DNA of 64,000 nt from Chitinophagaceae bacterium (GTDB lineage: Bacteria > Bacteroidota > Bacteroidia > Chitinophagales > Chitinophagaceae): positions 1 to 64,000 of the forward strand of contig JAIETM010000022.1 in NCBI GenBank assembly GCA_019745155.1. Direction: 5' to 3'. The notes under the pieces are model-generated. The model searched no databases and had not been told where the DNA came from. It worked only from the letters and a program-made list of their open reading frames with translations. The position numbers and the translations under genes are program-made. Positions 50,187-58,037 of the stretch are shown here, piece by piece. Positions within the stretch are counted from its first letter, which is position 1. Each line of letters starts with the position of its first letter.

Positions 50187-52079
50187 ACTCCCTCCTACTT
50201 CTTCGATTAAATCAAGTTCAACCCGAAGATTATCGATAATAAAATCTTGTCGCTGCGGCGTATTCTTGCCCATATAATATTCTAGCAGTTGCTGAATATG
50301 ATCGCCCTGCTCTAACAATACCGGCTGCAAGCGCATATCCTGTCCGATAAACCGTTCAAACTCATTCGGAGAAATCTCACCCAAACCTTTGAATCGGGTA
50401 ATCTCAGGCTTATTACCCAATTTCTTCACGGCAGCTTGCTTTTCTGTTTCGTCATAACAGTAAATCGTTTCTTGCTTATTACGCACGCGGAAAAGTGGTG
50501 TTTCTAGAATATATACATGACCTTTCTTCACCAGATCAGGGAAAAATTGCAGGAAGAAGGTCATCAACAACAAACGAATGTGCATTCCATCTACATCGGC
50601 ATCAGTTGCAATAACGATGTTATTGTAGCGCAACCCTTCCAAACCGTCTTCAATATTAAGTGCATGCTGTAACAAGTTGAACTCTTCATTCTCGTACACT
50701 ACTTTCTTGGTAAGACCAAAAGCGTTCAATGGCTTACCACGCAAACTAAATACAGCCTGCGTTTCCACGCTACGCGCTTTGGTGATGGAACCACTAGCAC
50801 TATCACCCTCGGTGATGAAAATGGTGCTTTGGTTTTGTAAAGCGATGAAAGCCTCTTTATTCTTTGCAGGCAAATCATCGTTCATATGCACTTTACAATC
50901 GCGCAGCTTCTTATTGTGCAGGTTGGCTTTCTTCGCACGCTCATTCGCCAACTTCTTGATACCGGCCAATTCCTTACGCTCGCGCTCATTCTGCTCAATA
51001 CGCTTTTTCAAAGCATCACCTACAGCCGGATTGCGGTGCAAATAGTTATCCAATTCCTTGGCCAGAAAATCCAGCACAAAGTTCTTCATGCTCGGGCCGT
51101 TCTCATACACATTCTGAGAACCGAGCTTTGTCTTTGTCTGACTTTCAAACACAGGCTCCTGCACACGCACGGCAACGGCCGCCACAATACTGGTACGTAT
51201 ATCAGAGGTATCGTAATCCTTCTTAAAGAAATCGCGGATCACTTTTACATAAGCTTCACGAAAAGCCTGTTGGTGCGTACCGCCCTGCGTTGTGTATTGT
51301 CCATTTACAAAAGAGAAAATATCTTCTCCATATTCATTGTTATGGCTGATCGCTACTTCAATGTCTTCGCCCTTCAGATGAATAATGGGATAACGCAGTT
51401 CATCTTCATTAGTCTTGCGCTGCAAGAGATCGAGCAGACCATTTTTGCTGACAAACTTTTTACCATTCAGGTTAATGATCAATCCCGCATTGAGGTAGCA
51501 ATAGTTCCAAGCTTGTTCCTCAATATAGCCCATGCGGAAATTGAAGTTGCGGAATACGGTATCGTCGGGAATGAAAGTAACCATCGTACCATTCGGCTCA
51601 GTTGTCTTGGCTTCCTTATGCTCTACTTTCAATACACCACGTTCAAACTCCGCAGTCTTTTCCTTACCATCACGATAAGCAGTCACTTTGAAATAATTAC
51701 TCAAAGCGTTTACCGCCTTCGTACCCACACCATTCAAACCCACACTTTTCTGGAAAGCCTTGCTATCGTATTTAGCACCTGTGTTGATTTTACTCACCAC
51801 ATCCACCACTTTACCCAAGGGAATACCGCGACCATAATCACGAATCGTTACCGTCTTCTGATCAATGGTGATATCAATCTGCTTACCATAACCCATCATG
51901 TGCTCATCGATACAGTTATCGGTCACTTCTTTCAATAACACATAGATACCATCGTCCTGAGCAGAACCATCGCCCAGCTTACCGATATACATACCCGGTC
52001 TTAAGCGGATATGCTCCTTCCAGTCGAGACTCCGGATATCGTCTTCCGTATAATTCACAGCCTGTTTATTCTCTGCCAT
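50184..52079 (-). CDS. parE: DNA topoisomerase IV subunit B
   Basis: A 631-residue GHKL ATPase/Toprim subunit. ATP-binding motifs [25 protein letters not shown] and [14 protein letters not shown] occupy the first 170 residues; the transducer follows; the Toprim domain has TEGDSASGS and [14 protein letters not shown]. It drives strand passage with ParC. I start at the ATG 52079 ([18 protein letters not shown]); a longer frame to 52157 would cross the promoter (TTG-N19-TAACTTTTG at 52100-52130). Confidence 0.96.
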   Translation of the reverse strand: MAENKQAVNYTEDDIRSLDWKEHIRLRPGMYIGKLGDGSAQDDGIYVLLKEVTDNCIDEHMMGYGKQIDITIDQKTVTIRDYGRGIPLGKVVDVVSKINTGAKYDSKAFQKSVGLNGVGTKAVNALSNYFKVTAYRDGKEKTAEFERGVLKVEHKEAKTTEPNGTMVTFIPDDTVFRNFNFRMGYIEEQAWNYCYLNAGLIINLNGKKFVSKNGLLDLLQRKTNEDELRYPIIHLKGEDIEVAISHNNEYGEDIFSFVNGQYTTQGGTHQQAFREAYVKVIRDFFKKDYDTSDIRTSIVAAVAVRVQEPVFESQTKTKLGSQNVYENGPSMKNFVLDFLAKELDNYLHRNPAVGDALKKRIEQNERERKELAGIKKLANERAKKANLHNKKLRDCKVHMNDDLPAKNKEAFIALQNQSTIFITEGDSASGSITKARSVETQAVFSLRGKPLNAFGLTKKVVYENEEFNLLQHALNIEDGLEGLRYNNIVIATDADVDGMHIRLLLMTFFLQFFPDLVKKGHVYILETPLFRVRNKQETIYCYDETEKQAAVKKLGNKPEITRFKGLGEISPNEFERFIGQDMRLQPVLLEQGDHIQQLLEYYMGKNTPQRQDFIIDNLRVELDLIEEVGGS

Positions 52080-52099
52080 AGTCTTGATTTCACAACCCG

Positions 52100-52130
52100 C
52101 AAAAGTTAATTTTATACCCTGCCGGTGCAA
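52100..52130 (-). promoter_or_regulatory. Putative parE promoter
   Basis: Minus strand: TTG (52128-52130), 19-base spacer, TAACTTTTG (52100-52108, one extra base relative to TAnnTTTG), 21 bases before the parE ATG. Confidence 0.45.
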
Positions 52131-52181
52131 TTTTTCTTTTCTACAAACCTTGCACAAATGTGGATAAACAAAATATTTATC

Positions 52182-52189
52182 TACATTTG
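52182..52189 (+). promoter_or_regulatory. Putative -7 element for the YkgJ-family gene
   Basis: TACATTTG, exact TAnnTTTG, inside the long form of the open frame and 43 bases before the internal ATG at 52232. It argues for the shorter protein. Confidence 0.4.
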
Positions 52190-52231
52190 ATTATCAACTA
52201 CTTATCACACCCCGAAACCAATCTCGGCAGG

Positions 52232-52732
52232 ATGGCCCAGCTGGCCACAGAAAAAATCCGGGAAAATGACCTGTTCAAAACCTTTTTGACCAATCATGCC
52301 GGCGAAGCCATCGACAAAACGGTGAGCCGACTGGAGACTGAAATCAGCCCCAAAATCAGTTGTACCGACTGTGGCAATTGCTGCAAAAGCCTGATGGTGA
52401 ACATCACCCGCCCTGAAGCCGATGCTGCCGCCGCACATTTGGGTATGAGCAGTGCCGATTTTGATACGCGTTTTGTAGAGAAAAGTGAGGATGGTCCACT
52501 CATGATCATGAATGCCATTCCTTGTCATTTTCTGGAAAACAATGCCTGCAGCATTTATGAGCACCGCTTCGCGGGATGCCGAGAATTTCCCGCACTGCAC
52601 TTACCCGAAGTAAACAAAAGGCTCTTCACCATCTTCATGCACTACGACCGCTGCCCCATTATTTTCAATGTGATGGAATCCTTAAAAGTGGAAATGGGCT
52701 TTGATGCATCAACAATGCAGTGTAACTTGTAA
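52232..52732 (+). CDS. YkgJ-family cysteine-cluster protein
   Basis: A 166-residue protein with a probable zinc/iron-binding cysteine cluster: CTDCGNCCKSLMVN in the middle, then CHFLENNACSIYEHRFAGCREFP, the usual YkgJ (UPF0153) arrangement. Function is unknown, though Fe-S or Zn binding is likely. The frame is open from a GTG at 52160, giving 190 residues; I prefer the ATG at 52232 because an exact -7 element lies between the two and relatives begin near here. The NamZ-like gene starts 2 bases after the stop. Confidence 0.82.
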   Translation: MAQLATEKIRENDLFKTFLTNHAGEAIDKTVSRLETEISPKISCTDCGNCCKSLMVNITRPEADAAAAHLGMSSADFDTRFVEKSEDGPLMIMNAIPCHFLENNACSIYEHRFAGCREFPALHLPEVNKRLFTIFMHYDRCPIIFNVMESLKVEMGFDASTMQCNL

Positions 52733-52734
52733 GG

Positions 52735-53901
52735 ATGGTACAATCCGGGATCGATAACCTGCTTCAATTACAACCTTCCTGGAAGCGGGCTCGAATAGGC
52801 CTTGTGACCAACCATGCTGCACTTACAAGCAAGGGCGAACCTGTTAGAAAAGCTTTACTAGATCAAGATTTCCATCTTACTGTTTTGTTTTCTCCTGAAC
52901 ACGGACTTGATGTGCAAGGTGCCGATGGTGAAGCCATGCTGGACGGAAAAGACACGCTTACCGGATTACCTATCGTGAGCCTATACGGCGACAAGCTTGC
53001 ACCTGATGCAAACGATCTTTTAGCCATTGATGTATTACTCTTCGATATCCCCGATGTTGGCGCAAGGTTTTATACCTATTTGTGGACGCTCACCCATTGC
53101 ATGGAAGTATGTGCCAAAGCACACAAAACATTGGTGGTGTTGGACAGACCCAATCCAATTTCAGGTAATCTTCAATTAGTTGAAGGCCCTATGCTGGATG
53201 AAACACATTGCAGTTCATTCATTGGTAGATGGAGCATGCCTGTGCGACACAGTTGCACGATGGGTGAGTTAGCGCGATATTTCAATGCGGAGAAACAATT
53301 ACACTTGGTATTGGATGTCATCGGTTGTACGCAGTGGCACCGAGCAATGCATCAACCAGCAACAGGTTGGGCATTCGCCCCCACCTCACCAGCCATTCAA
53401 GATTATCAGGCCATGTTGTTTTATCCCGGTACTTGTTTGCTAGAAGCAACCAACCTGCATGAAGGTCGTGCTACCAATAGTTCTTTTCATGCAATTGCTG
53501 CACCATGGTTGGATACTGTGTGGCTAAAAGCAATGATTGCTAGAACCTATCCACAGGTCATTTGCAGCGACATACAATTCAAATCGAGCACCAATAAATA
53601 TCAAGGCGAGCATTGTGTAGGACTATCATTTGAAGTAAATGATACGCATCATTTTTTACCAGTACAATTCGGACTCTGGCTGATCAAAATCATCAAAGAC
53701 CACCACCAACAATTTGCATGGGAAAAATATCCAACCGCTGTAAACCCCGGTGGTGGCGGGCATTTGGACAGATTACTGGGCATACCCAATTCCACTGAAT
53801 TATTTGCTGTATCATTCGATGATTTCATGCAACAAATACATACGAAATGTACTGTTGCACAAGAATGGTCGTCGCGCGTTAAGCCTTGGCTTCTGTATTA
53901 A
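52735..53901 (+). CDS. DUF1343/NamZ-like exo-beta-N-acetylmuramidase
   Basis: A 388-residue protein of the DUF1343 family, whose characterised members (NamZ, GH171) release N-acetylmuramic acid from peptidoglycan fragments. Landmarks: RIGLVTNHAALTSKGEP, VLFSPEHGLDVQGADGEA, VLLFDIPDVGARFYTYLWT, VVLDRPNPISG and LLEATNLHEGRATN. No signal peptide is visible, so it may work in the cytoplasm on imported muropeptides, or another export route is used. It directly follows the YkgJ-like gene and its last 23 bases overlap tcdA tail to tail. Confidence 0.93.
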   Translation: MVQSGIDNLLQLQPSWKRARIGLVTNHAALTSKGEPVRKALLDQDFHLTVLFSPEHGLDVQGADGEAMLDGKDTLTGLPIVSLYGDKLAPDANDLLAIDVLLFDIPDVGARFYTYLWTLTHCMEVCAKAHKTLVVLDRPNPISGNLQLVEGPMLDETHCSSFIGRWSMPVRHSCTMGELARYFNAEKQLHLVLDVIGCTQWHRAMHQPATGWAFAPTSPAIQDYQAMLFYPGTCLLEATNLHEGRATNSSFHAIAAPWLDTVWLKAMIARTYPQVICSDIQFKSSTNKYQGEHCVGLSFEVNDTHHFLPVQFGLWLIKIIKDHHQQFAWEKYPTAVNPGGGGHLDRLLGIPNSTELFAVSFDDFMQQIHTKCTVAQEWSSRVKPWLLY

Positions 53902-54628
53902 TACCCTTGTACAAATCACGTATCACCACACTTGCAGCAAAACAACCAAAGATAGCCGGCATATAACTGATGGTGCCAATGATGGATTTTTTAGGATAAG
54001 CTTTTTCCGTTTCAATGATCCTACTTTGGTCTACCTGTTCAGGTGAAAACACAACAGTCAAGCCTTTGTAGATGTCAAACTTGTGCAAATACTTACGCAC
54101 GTAACGCGCCAAATTGCATTGGTGTGTCTTAGAAATATCTGTTATCACTACTTGGGAGGGATCAACTTTACCACCAGCACCTAAGGAACTTACAATTGGA
54201 ATTTTTCGATCAATACATGCTTTGATGAAAAACACTTTGGGAGATAAGGTATCAATGCAATCAACCGCATAATCGAATTGGTATTTATCCAGCACTTCGT
54301 AAGTCAGCTCATCTTTCAGGTAAATGGGCAATACTTGCAAATCCAACTGAGGATTGATATCGCGCAAGCGTTCTGCCATTACCTCCGCCTTACCTTTTCC
54401 TGCAGTGGAGTGCAATGCAGGTATTTGTCGGTTACAATTGCTCAGATCCACCACATCTGCATCCACAATGGTCATTTTACCAACACCGGAACGAGCAATC
54501 ATTTCGGCACAGATACCGCCTACTCCACCCAATCCCACCACGAGCACATGTTTATCCAGCAGGCGCGATACAGTTTCTTCGCCCAACAACAATTCCGTTC
54601 TGCTCATCCAATATGGTATCTGACTCAT
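53879..54628 (-). CDS. tcdA: tRNA threonylcarbamoyladenosine dehydratase
   Basis: A 249-residue ThiF/E1-like enzyme that cyclises t6A to ct6A in tRNAs. The adenylation Rossmann loop is VVGLGGVGGICAEMIARSGV; VDADVVDLSNCNRQIPAL is the ATP/Mg segment; AVDCIDTLSPKVFFI and SSLGAGGKVDPSQV follow. Relatives of ThiF and HesA share the fold, but the C-terminal part (HQCNLARYVRKYL, YMPAIFGCFAASVVIRDL) matches TcdA. The last 23 bases overlap the convergent NamZ-like gene. Confidence 0.92.
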   Translation of the reverse strand: MSQIPYWMSRTELLLGEETVSRLLDKHVLVVGLGGVGGICAEMIARSGVGKMTIVDADVVDLSNCNRQIPALHSTAGKGKAEVMAERLRDINPQLDLQVLPIYLKDELTYEVLDKYQFDYAVDCIDTLSPKVFFIKACIDRKIPIVSSLGAGGKVDPSQVVITDISKTHQCNLARYVRKYLHKFDIYKGLTVVFSPEQVDQSRIIETEKAYPKKSIIGTISYMPAIFGCFAASVVIRDLYKGINTEAKA

Positions 54629-54666
54629 GTTTACGTAATTTGAAGCTGCAAATTTGACGCCTACCC

Positions 54667-55674
54667 ATGAAATGGAAAAAAGAATTCTTATTGATATTAA
54701 TTTTCATTGTGTCACAACTCAACGCACAGGAAATTCAGCTATTACACAGTGGTAATAAGGTTTCCCTGCGGGGATTATCCGTGGTGAACGATCATGTATT
54801 CTGGGCCAGCGGTAGTAAAGGCACGGTCGCACGCAGTACCGATGGCGGCAAAACCATTGTGTGGATGCAAATACCCGGATATGCGCAAAGAGATTTCCGG
54901 GATATTCATGCATTCGACAGTAACACAGCCATTATTATGGGCATTGCAGAACCTGCTGTGATGTTACGGACGGATGATGCAGGTAAATCCTGGACCAAGG
55001 TTTTTGAAGATACCACCAAGGGGATGTTTCTTGATGCGCTAGATTTTCAGGGTTCCTATGGTGTTGTGATCGGTGATCCAATTCAGGATTCAGTATATCT
55101 GGCAATGAGTACCAATGGCGGACGCAGTTGGCAAAAAATTATCCCAGAAACAAATTGCGCATTGATGCAAAACGGGGAAGCGTTTTTTGCCAGCAGTGGT
55201 AGCAATATTCAATGGTATGGTAGATCAAGCTCGCCCAAATTCGCTTATATCAGTGGGGGTACACAATCCAGATTATTCATCAATAACCAATGTTTTGCAT
55301 TACCCATGCTCCGCGATAAAAACTCAACAGGCGCCAATGCATTAGCCATCTCGGGTAAGCAAGGGGTGATTGTGGGTGGCGATTTTGCTGCAGACAGCAT
55401 CAGTACGGGTAATGTAATACTCTTTACTACAGACAAACCCATTGCTTTCAAGCAACCAAATACTGCGCCACGTGGTTATAAAAGCAGCGTGGTGATGCTA
55501 AACAAACAACAATGGTTGGTTTGTGGCACATCAGGTGTTGATGTTTCAGATAATGCGGGCAAAGACTGGCGCTTTATCAGCAAAACTAGTTTTCATGTAG
55601 CCAAAAAATCGGCCAAAGGCCAAACCATCTATCTCGCCGGCGGTGATGGCAGAATTGCGAAACTGATTTGGTAA
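54667..55674 (+). CDS. Secreted Ycf48/BNR-repeat beta-propeller protein
   Basis: A 335-residue exported protein (signal peptide ending LNAQ) folded as a beta-propeller: repeated blades such as WASGSKGTVARSTDGGKTIVW, MLRTDDAGKSWTKVFE and MSTNGGRSWQKIIP carry the Asp-box pattern S-x-D/N-x-G-x-x-W. It resembles Ycf48/photosystem II assembly-factor-like proteins and sialidase-type BNR repeats; here no photosystem exists, so it is probably a binding or assembly protein. Divergent from tcdA. Confidence 0.88.
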   Translation: MKWKKEFLLILIFIVSQLNAQEIQLLHSGNKVSLRGLSVVNDHVFWASGSKGTVARSTDGGKTIVWMQIPGYAQRDFRDIHAFDSNTAIIMGIAEPAVMLRTDDAGKSWTKVFEDTTKGMFLDALDFQGSYGVVIGDPIQDSVYLAMSTNGGRSWQKIIPETNCALMQNGEAFFASSGSNIQWYGRSSSPKFAYISGGTQSRLFINNQCFALPMLRDKNSTGANALAISGKQGVIVGGDFAADSISTGNVILFTTDKPIAFKQPNTAPRGYKSSVVMLNKQQWLVCGTSGVDVSDNAGKDWRFISKTSFHVAKKSAKGQTIYLAGGDGRIAKLIW

Positions 55675-55677
55675 AAT

Positions 55678-55740
55678 AGACAATAACCAATTGACAATAC
55701 CCAATCAATAATACCCAATTGACAATAATCAATCAACAAT
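55678..55740. repeat. Low-complexity tandem repeat (CCAATTGACAATA units)
   Basis: CCAATTGACAATA occurs at 55687-55699 and again at 55715-55727 (28-base period), with degenerate copies (CCCAATCAATAATA, AATCAATCAACAATA) between and after. It fills the gap before a small membrane-protein gene. Confidence 0.65.
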
Positions 55741-55743
55741 AGT

Positions 55744-55953
55744 ATGAACGCTAAAACAAGATGGCTGATACAAGCCCCGCTCGGATTGATCTTAGTAGGC
55801 GCCGGATTGAGTATGGCTATTGACGCCGGTTCCGTAAAAGCCAGTGGTGCCCCTTGGTTTTGGTATGGCACCGCAGCACTGGTGGTATTCAATAGCGGAC
55901 TCTGTGTTTTTGGGGATGCAATCATCCACAAAATCCGTTCATTAAAATTTTGA
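55744..55953 (+). CDS. Small membrane protein (69 aa)
   Basis: A 69-residue protein with two membrane helices (about residues 8-27 and 36-56). Charged N-terminus MNAKTRWLI and short basic tail HKIRSLKF. No family is recognised. The start ATG follows the repeat array directly, and a terminator lies downstream at 56029-56060, which supports it as a gene. Confidence 0.6.
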   Translation: MNAKTRWLIQAPLGLILVGAGLSMAIDAGSVKASGAPWFWYGTAALVVFNSGLCVFGDAIIHKIRSLKF

Positions 55954-55961
55954 TAACTGAT

Positions 55962-56030
55962 TAAACCCGCTGTAAAAAAAGGCGTCTCAATGCTGAAAAA
56001 TCGTTTCTACGTTTTTTGCAGCAGGGTTTA
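55962..56030. other. Long imperfect hairpin
   Basis: Left arm 55962-55979 and right arm 56012-56030 pair over 18 positions (TAAACCC, one bulged base, GCTG, one G-T pair, AAAAAA) around a 32-base loop. It is directly followed by a separate terminator. It could be a structured 3' end, a decayed mobile element end or a small RNA. Confidence 0.5.
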
Positions 56031-56060
56031 GGGAGTCTGAGCAGGCTCCCTACTTTATTT
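56029..56060 (+). terminator. Terminator of the 69-aa gene
   Basis: TAGGGAG / CTCCCTA stem (56029-56035, 56046-56052) with a 10-base loop, then CTTTATTTTTT. Confidence 0.65.
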
Positions 56061-56387
56061 TTTAAAGGCGAAGTAGACAGCACCAATCAAGAAAAGAAAA
56101 CTGATCAGGTATTTTGTCTGAAACGGTTCTTTCAGGTAATAAACTGCGAATACCGTGAAAACCAATAAGGTAATCACTTCCTGTGCCATCTTGAGTTGAA
56201 AAGCACCCCAACCGCCCTGATACCCGATTCTGTTTGCCGGCACCATCACACAATACTCAAAAAAAGCAATCCCCCAACTAATGAGAATTGCTTTCCATAA
56301 TGGCAGTCCCTTATCCTTTAAGTGGGCATACCAAGCAAAAGTCATAAAGATGTTTGAAATCAATAGCAGTAATATGGTGCGCATCAT
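56055..56387 (-). CDS. DMT-family DUF486 membrane protein
   Basis: A 110-residue inner-membrane protein with four helices. FMTFAWYAHLKDKGLPLWKA and SWGIAFFEYCVMVPANRIGY, then QLKMAQEVITLLVF, are the DUF486 signatures. A role in small-molecule export or a housekeeping membrane function is possible but unknown. Two ATGs (56387, 56384) are possible. Confidence 0.9.
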   Translation of the reverse strand: MMRTILLLLISNIFMTFAWYAHLKDKGLPLWKAILISWGIAFFEYCVMVPANRIGYQGGWGAFQLKMAQEVITLLVFTVFAVYYLKEPFQTKYLISFLFLIGAVYFAFKK

Positions 56388-56498
56388 GTAAGTTTATCAG
56401 GCAAAATAATGATTCACTGACTTTGTTGGATAAGCTTTGTCAGTTTGCCATAAGAAAGATCTGTAGCACGATACTTGTACCCTAAAAGAAAAAGCGCT

Positions 56499-56789
56499 AT
56501 GAAGAAATTTCAGGCCATCATCCGATTCAGTATGGACGAGGAATTTATGTCCTTTGTACCGCCGCATCGTACCTATATCAACTACTTAATCAATAAGGGT
56601 GTGATTGATTATTATGCTGTGAGTATGGAAACCCAAACAAGTTGGATTACAATGAACGCAAAAGATAAAGCGGAAGTAGACGGCTATTTAGCCAAATCGC
56701 CTTTGTATAAATATTGGACCTATGAGATTGACGAGTTGTTTGTGTACGACAGTCAGCAATTCAGGCTTCCTGCAGTACAACTCAACTAA
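56499..56789 (+). CDS. YCII/muconolactone-isomerase-like small protein
   Basis: A 96-residue protein likely to fold as a dimeric alpha-beta barrel: KKFQAIIRFSMDEEFMSFVP, VIDYYAVSMETQTSWITMNA, AEVDGYLAKSPLYKYWTYEI. The spacing of strands and the helix after the first strand resemble YCII-like/muconolactone-isomerase-like domains. I start at the ATG 56499 rather than a TTG at 56475. Its stop codon shares one base with the next start (TAATG). Confidence 0.72.
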   Translation: MKKFQAIIRFSMDEEFMSFVPPHRTYINYLINKGVIDYYAVSMETQTSWITMNAKDKAEVDGYLAKSPLYKYWTYEIDELFVYDSQQFRLPAVQLN

Positions 56790-57421
56790 TGAATCAAGCG
56801 AAGGAATACATGGTGATGGTGTTGACAGCAACTTTGCTTTGCTGTGTTGTTGCTTGTAATCTTCCTGCCAATAATGATCCGCTTGAGGAAAAGCAAGACG
56901 CTGAGATGACCACGCTCAAGCAGGAGTTTACCAATTTCCGCAATGCTGTGTACCAAGGCAATATTAGAGCGACCAAATCCTTCATGCAATTTCCGGTAAT
57001 GAACACCAATAACGATATCTGGTATATGGTGCTCAATGAACAAGAACAGCAGTTCAGAAAAATCAATAGCCAGAAAATCATTCCATTTACAGAAGCCGAT
57101 CTGACCTTGTATTACCGGAAAATTTTTCCAAAAGCATTTGTCATCAGCCTACTGAAAATAAATACCGATACCCTATTCAAGAAAGGTAGTGCTTCATCTC
57201 GCGCTAATGCGGAAGACAGCATCACCAATTACAGTATGGATGTTTTTTATGATAAGGAAGTAGGCCGCCTGTCGTTAAACCTGTTCTACAGAAGGCAAAT
57301 GAAAGATGGTTATGGCAATGATGTACGCGGCGATGAAAACAATGTGATTTATAATTTTAATATCAAGCGGGATGGCCGATTGCTATTTAACCATATCCGC
57401 ATTGCTGCACAGACTAGATAA
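56789..57421 (+). CDS. Uncharacterised lipoprotein (210 aa)
   Basis: A 210-residue lipoprotein: hydrophobic signal then VVAC lipobox (Cys23), followed by a charged helical region and a beta-rich C-terminal half (residues about 90-210) with MDVFYDKEVGRLSLNLFYRR and FNIKRDGRLLFNHIRIA. No domain is recognised. Overlaps the upstream gene by one base, so translation is coupled. Function unknown. Confidence 0.8.
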   Translation: MNQAKEYMVMVLTATLLCCVVACNLPANNDPLEEKQDAEMTTLKQEFTNFRNAVYQGNIRATKSFMQFPVMNTNNDIWYMVLNEQEQQFRKINSQKIIPFTEADLTLYYRKIFPKAFVISLLKINTDTLFKKGSASSRANAEDSITNYSMDVFYDKEVGRLSLNLFYRRQMKDGYGNDVRGDENNVIYNFNIKRDGRLLFNHIRIAAQTR

Positions 57422-57474
57422 ATCAAGCATTCGTGCAATACTTGCGCTATAAGCGTAGAAAAATCAAAAAAATT

Positions 57475-57505
57475 TTTGGTCAATAGGATTCAGCCCCTAT
57501 TTTTG
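57475..57505 (+). promoter_or_regulatory. Promoter of tRNA-Val
   Basis: TTTG (57475-57478), exactly 19 bases, then TATTTTTG (57498-57505): a full match to the Bacteroidota sigma-A promoter TTTG-N19-TAnnTTTG, 17 bases before the tRNA. Confidence 0.8.
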
Positions 57506-57521
57506 CACTCCCAACAAAAAA

Positions 57522-57596
57522 GGGAGCATAGCTCAGCTGGTTTAGAGCATCTGCCTTACAAGCAGAGGGTCCGCGGTTCGAACCCGTGTGCTCCCA
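57522..57596 (+). tRNA. tRNA-Val (anticodon UAC)
   Basis: 75 bases with a full cloverleaf: acceptor stem GGGAGCA / TGCTCCC (perfect), D arm GCTC...GAGC, anticodon stem TCTGC / GCAGA with loop CTTACAA (anticodon TAC), T arm CGCGG TTCGAAC CCGTG. Discriminator A. The CCA end is not encoded. Followed by a strong terminator. Confidence 0.97.
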
Positions 57597-57601
57597 CAGA
57601 C

Positions 57602-57632
57602 AACCCTCCGATCACTCGGAGGGTTTCTTTTT
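57602..57632 (+). terminator. Terminator of tRNA-Val
   Basis: AACCCTCCGA / TCGGAGGGTT, perfect 10-bp stem (57602-57611, 57616-57625) with loop TCAC, then TCTTTTTT. Confidence 0.9.
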
Positions 57633-57707
57633 TCCACAATCAGCTTAAAATTTAAGGTTGGCCACGTATTGCATTACACAAATCGGCCGTTAATCATATA
57701 GCACCCT

Positions 57708-57715
57708 TAATTTTG
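57708..57715 (+). promoter_or_regulatory. Putative -7 element of clpS (leaderless?)
   Basis: TAATTTTG, exact TAnnTTTG, ends only 4 bases before the clpS ATG, so the predicted transcription start would be the start codon itself. No -33 TTTG at the usual spacing. Confidence 0.35.
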
Positions 57716-57719
57716 CGCC

Positions 57720-58028
57720 ATGTCATTCAATCAACCATTCAACGAAACCAAACCCTGGGAGTCTCAGGATACGGATATTCTGACCAAAGACAGCGATGCT
57801 TGGCAGTTGATTGTATGGAATGACGAAGTAAACACCTTTGAATGGGTCATTGAAACCCTGATTGAAGTTTGCAGCCATAGCACCGAACAGGCCGAGCAAT
57901 GTGCCATGATCATTCATTTCCGTGGCAAATACGCCGTTAAAGTGGGCAATTATGAAACCCTCAAGCCCATGTGCGATGCCATTACCGACCGAGGTATCGG
58001 TGCAACTATTGAAGAACTGGTTTCCTAA
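57720..58028 (+). CDS. clpS: ATP-dependent Clp protease adaptor ClpS
   Basis: A 102-residue ClpS: acidic flexible N-terminus, then WQLIVWNDEVNTFEWVIETL (the N-degron-binding face with Asn-Asp), HSTEQAEQCAMIIHFRGKYAV and the C-terminal helix. It delivers proteins with destabilising N-terminal residues to ClpAP/ClpCP. Its neighbour aat, 9 bases downstream, makes such N-degrons, so the pair forms one functional unit. ATG start; the -7 element lies immediately upstream. Confidence 0.94.
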   Translation: MSFNQPFNETKPWESQDTDILTKDSDAWQLIVWNDEVNTFEWVIETLIEVCSHSTEQAEQCAMIIHFRGKYAVKVGNYETLKPMCDAITDRGIGATIEELVS

Positions 58029-58037
58029 ACTATATCC

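Noticed and set aside
50886-51938. 350-codon open frame on the + strand inside parE
   Set aside because: It lies entirely antisense to the well-supported parE gene, has no recognisable domain and a composition of a shadow frame.
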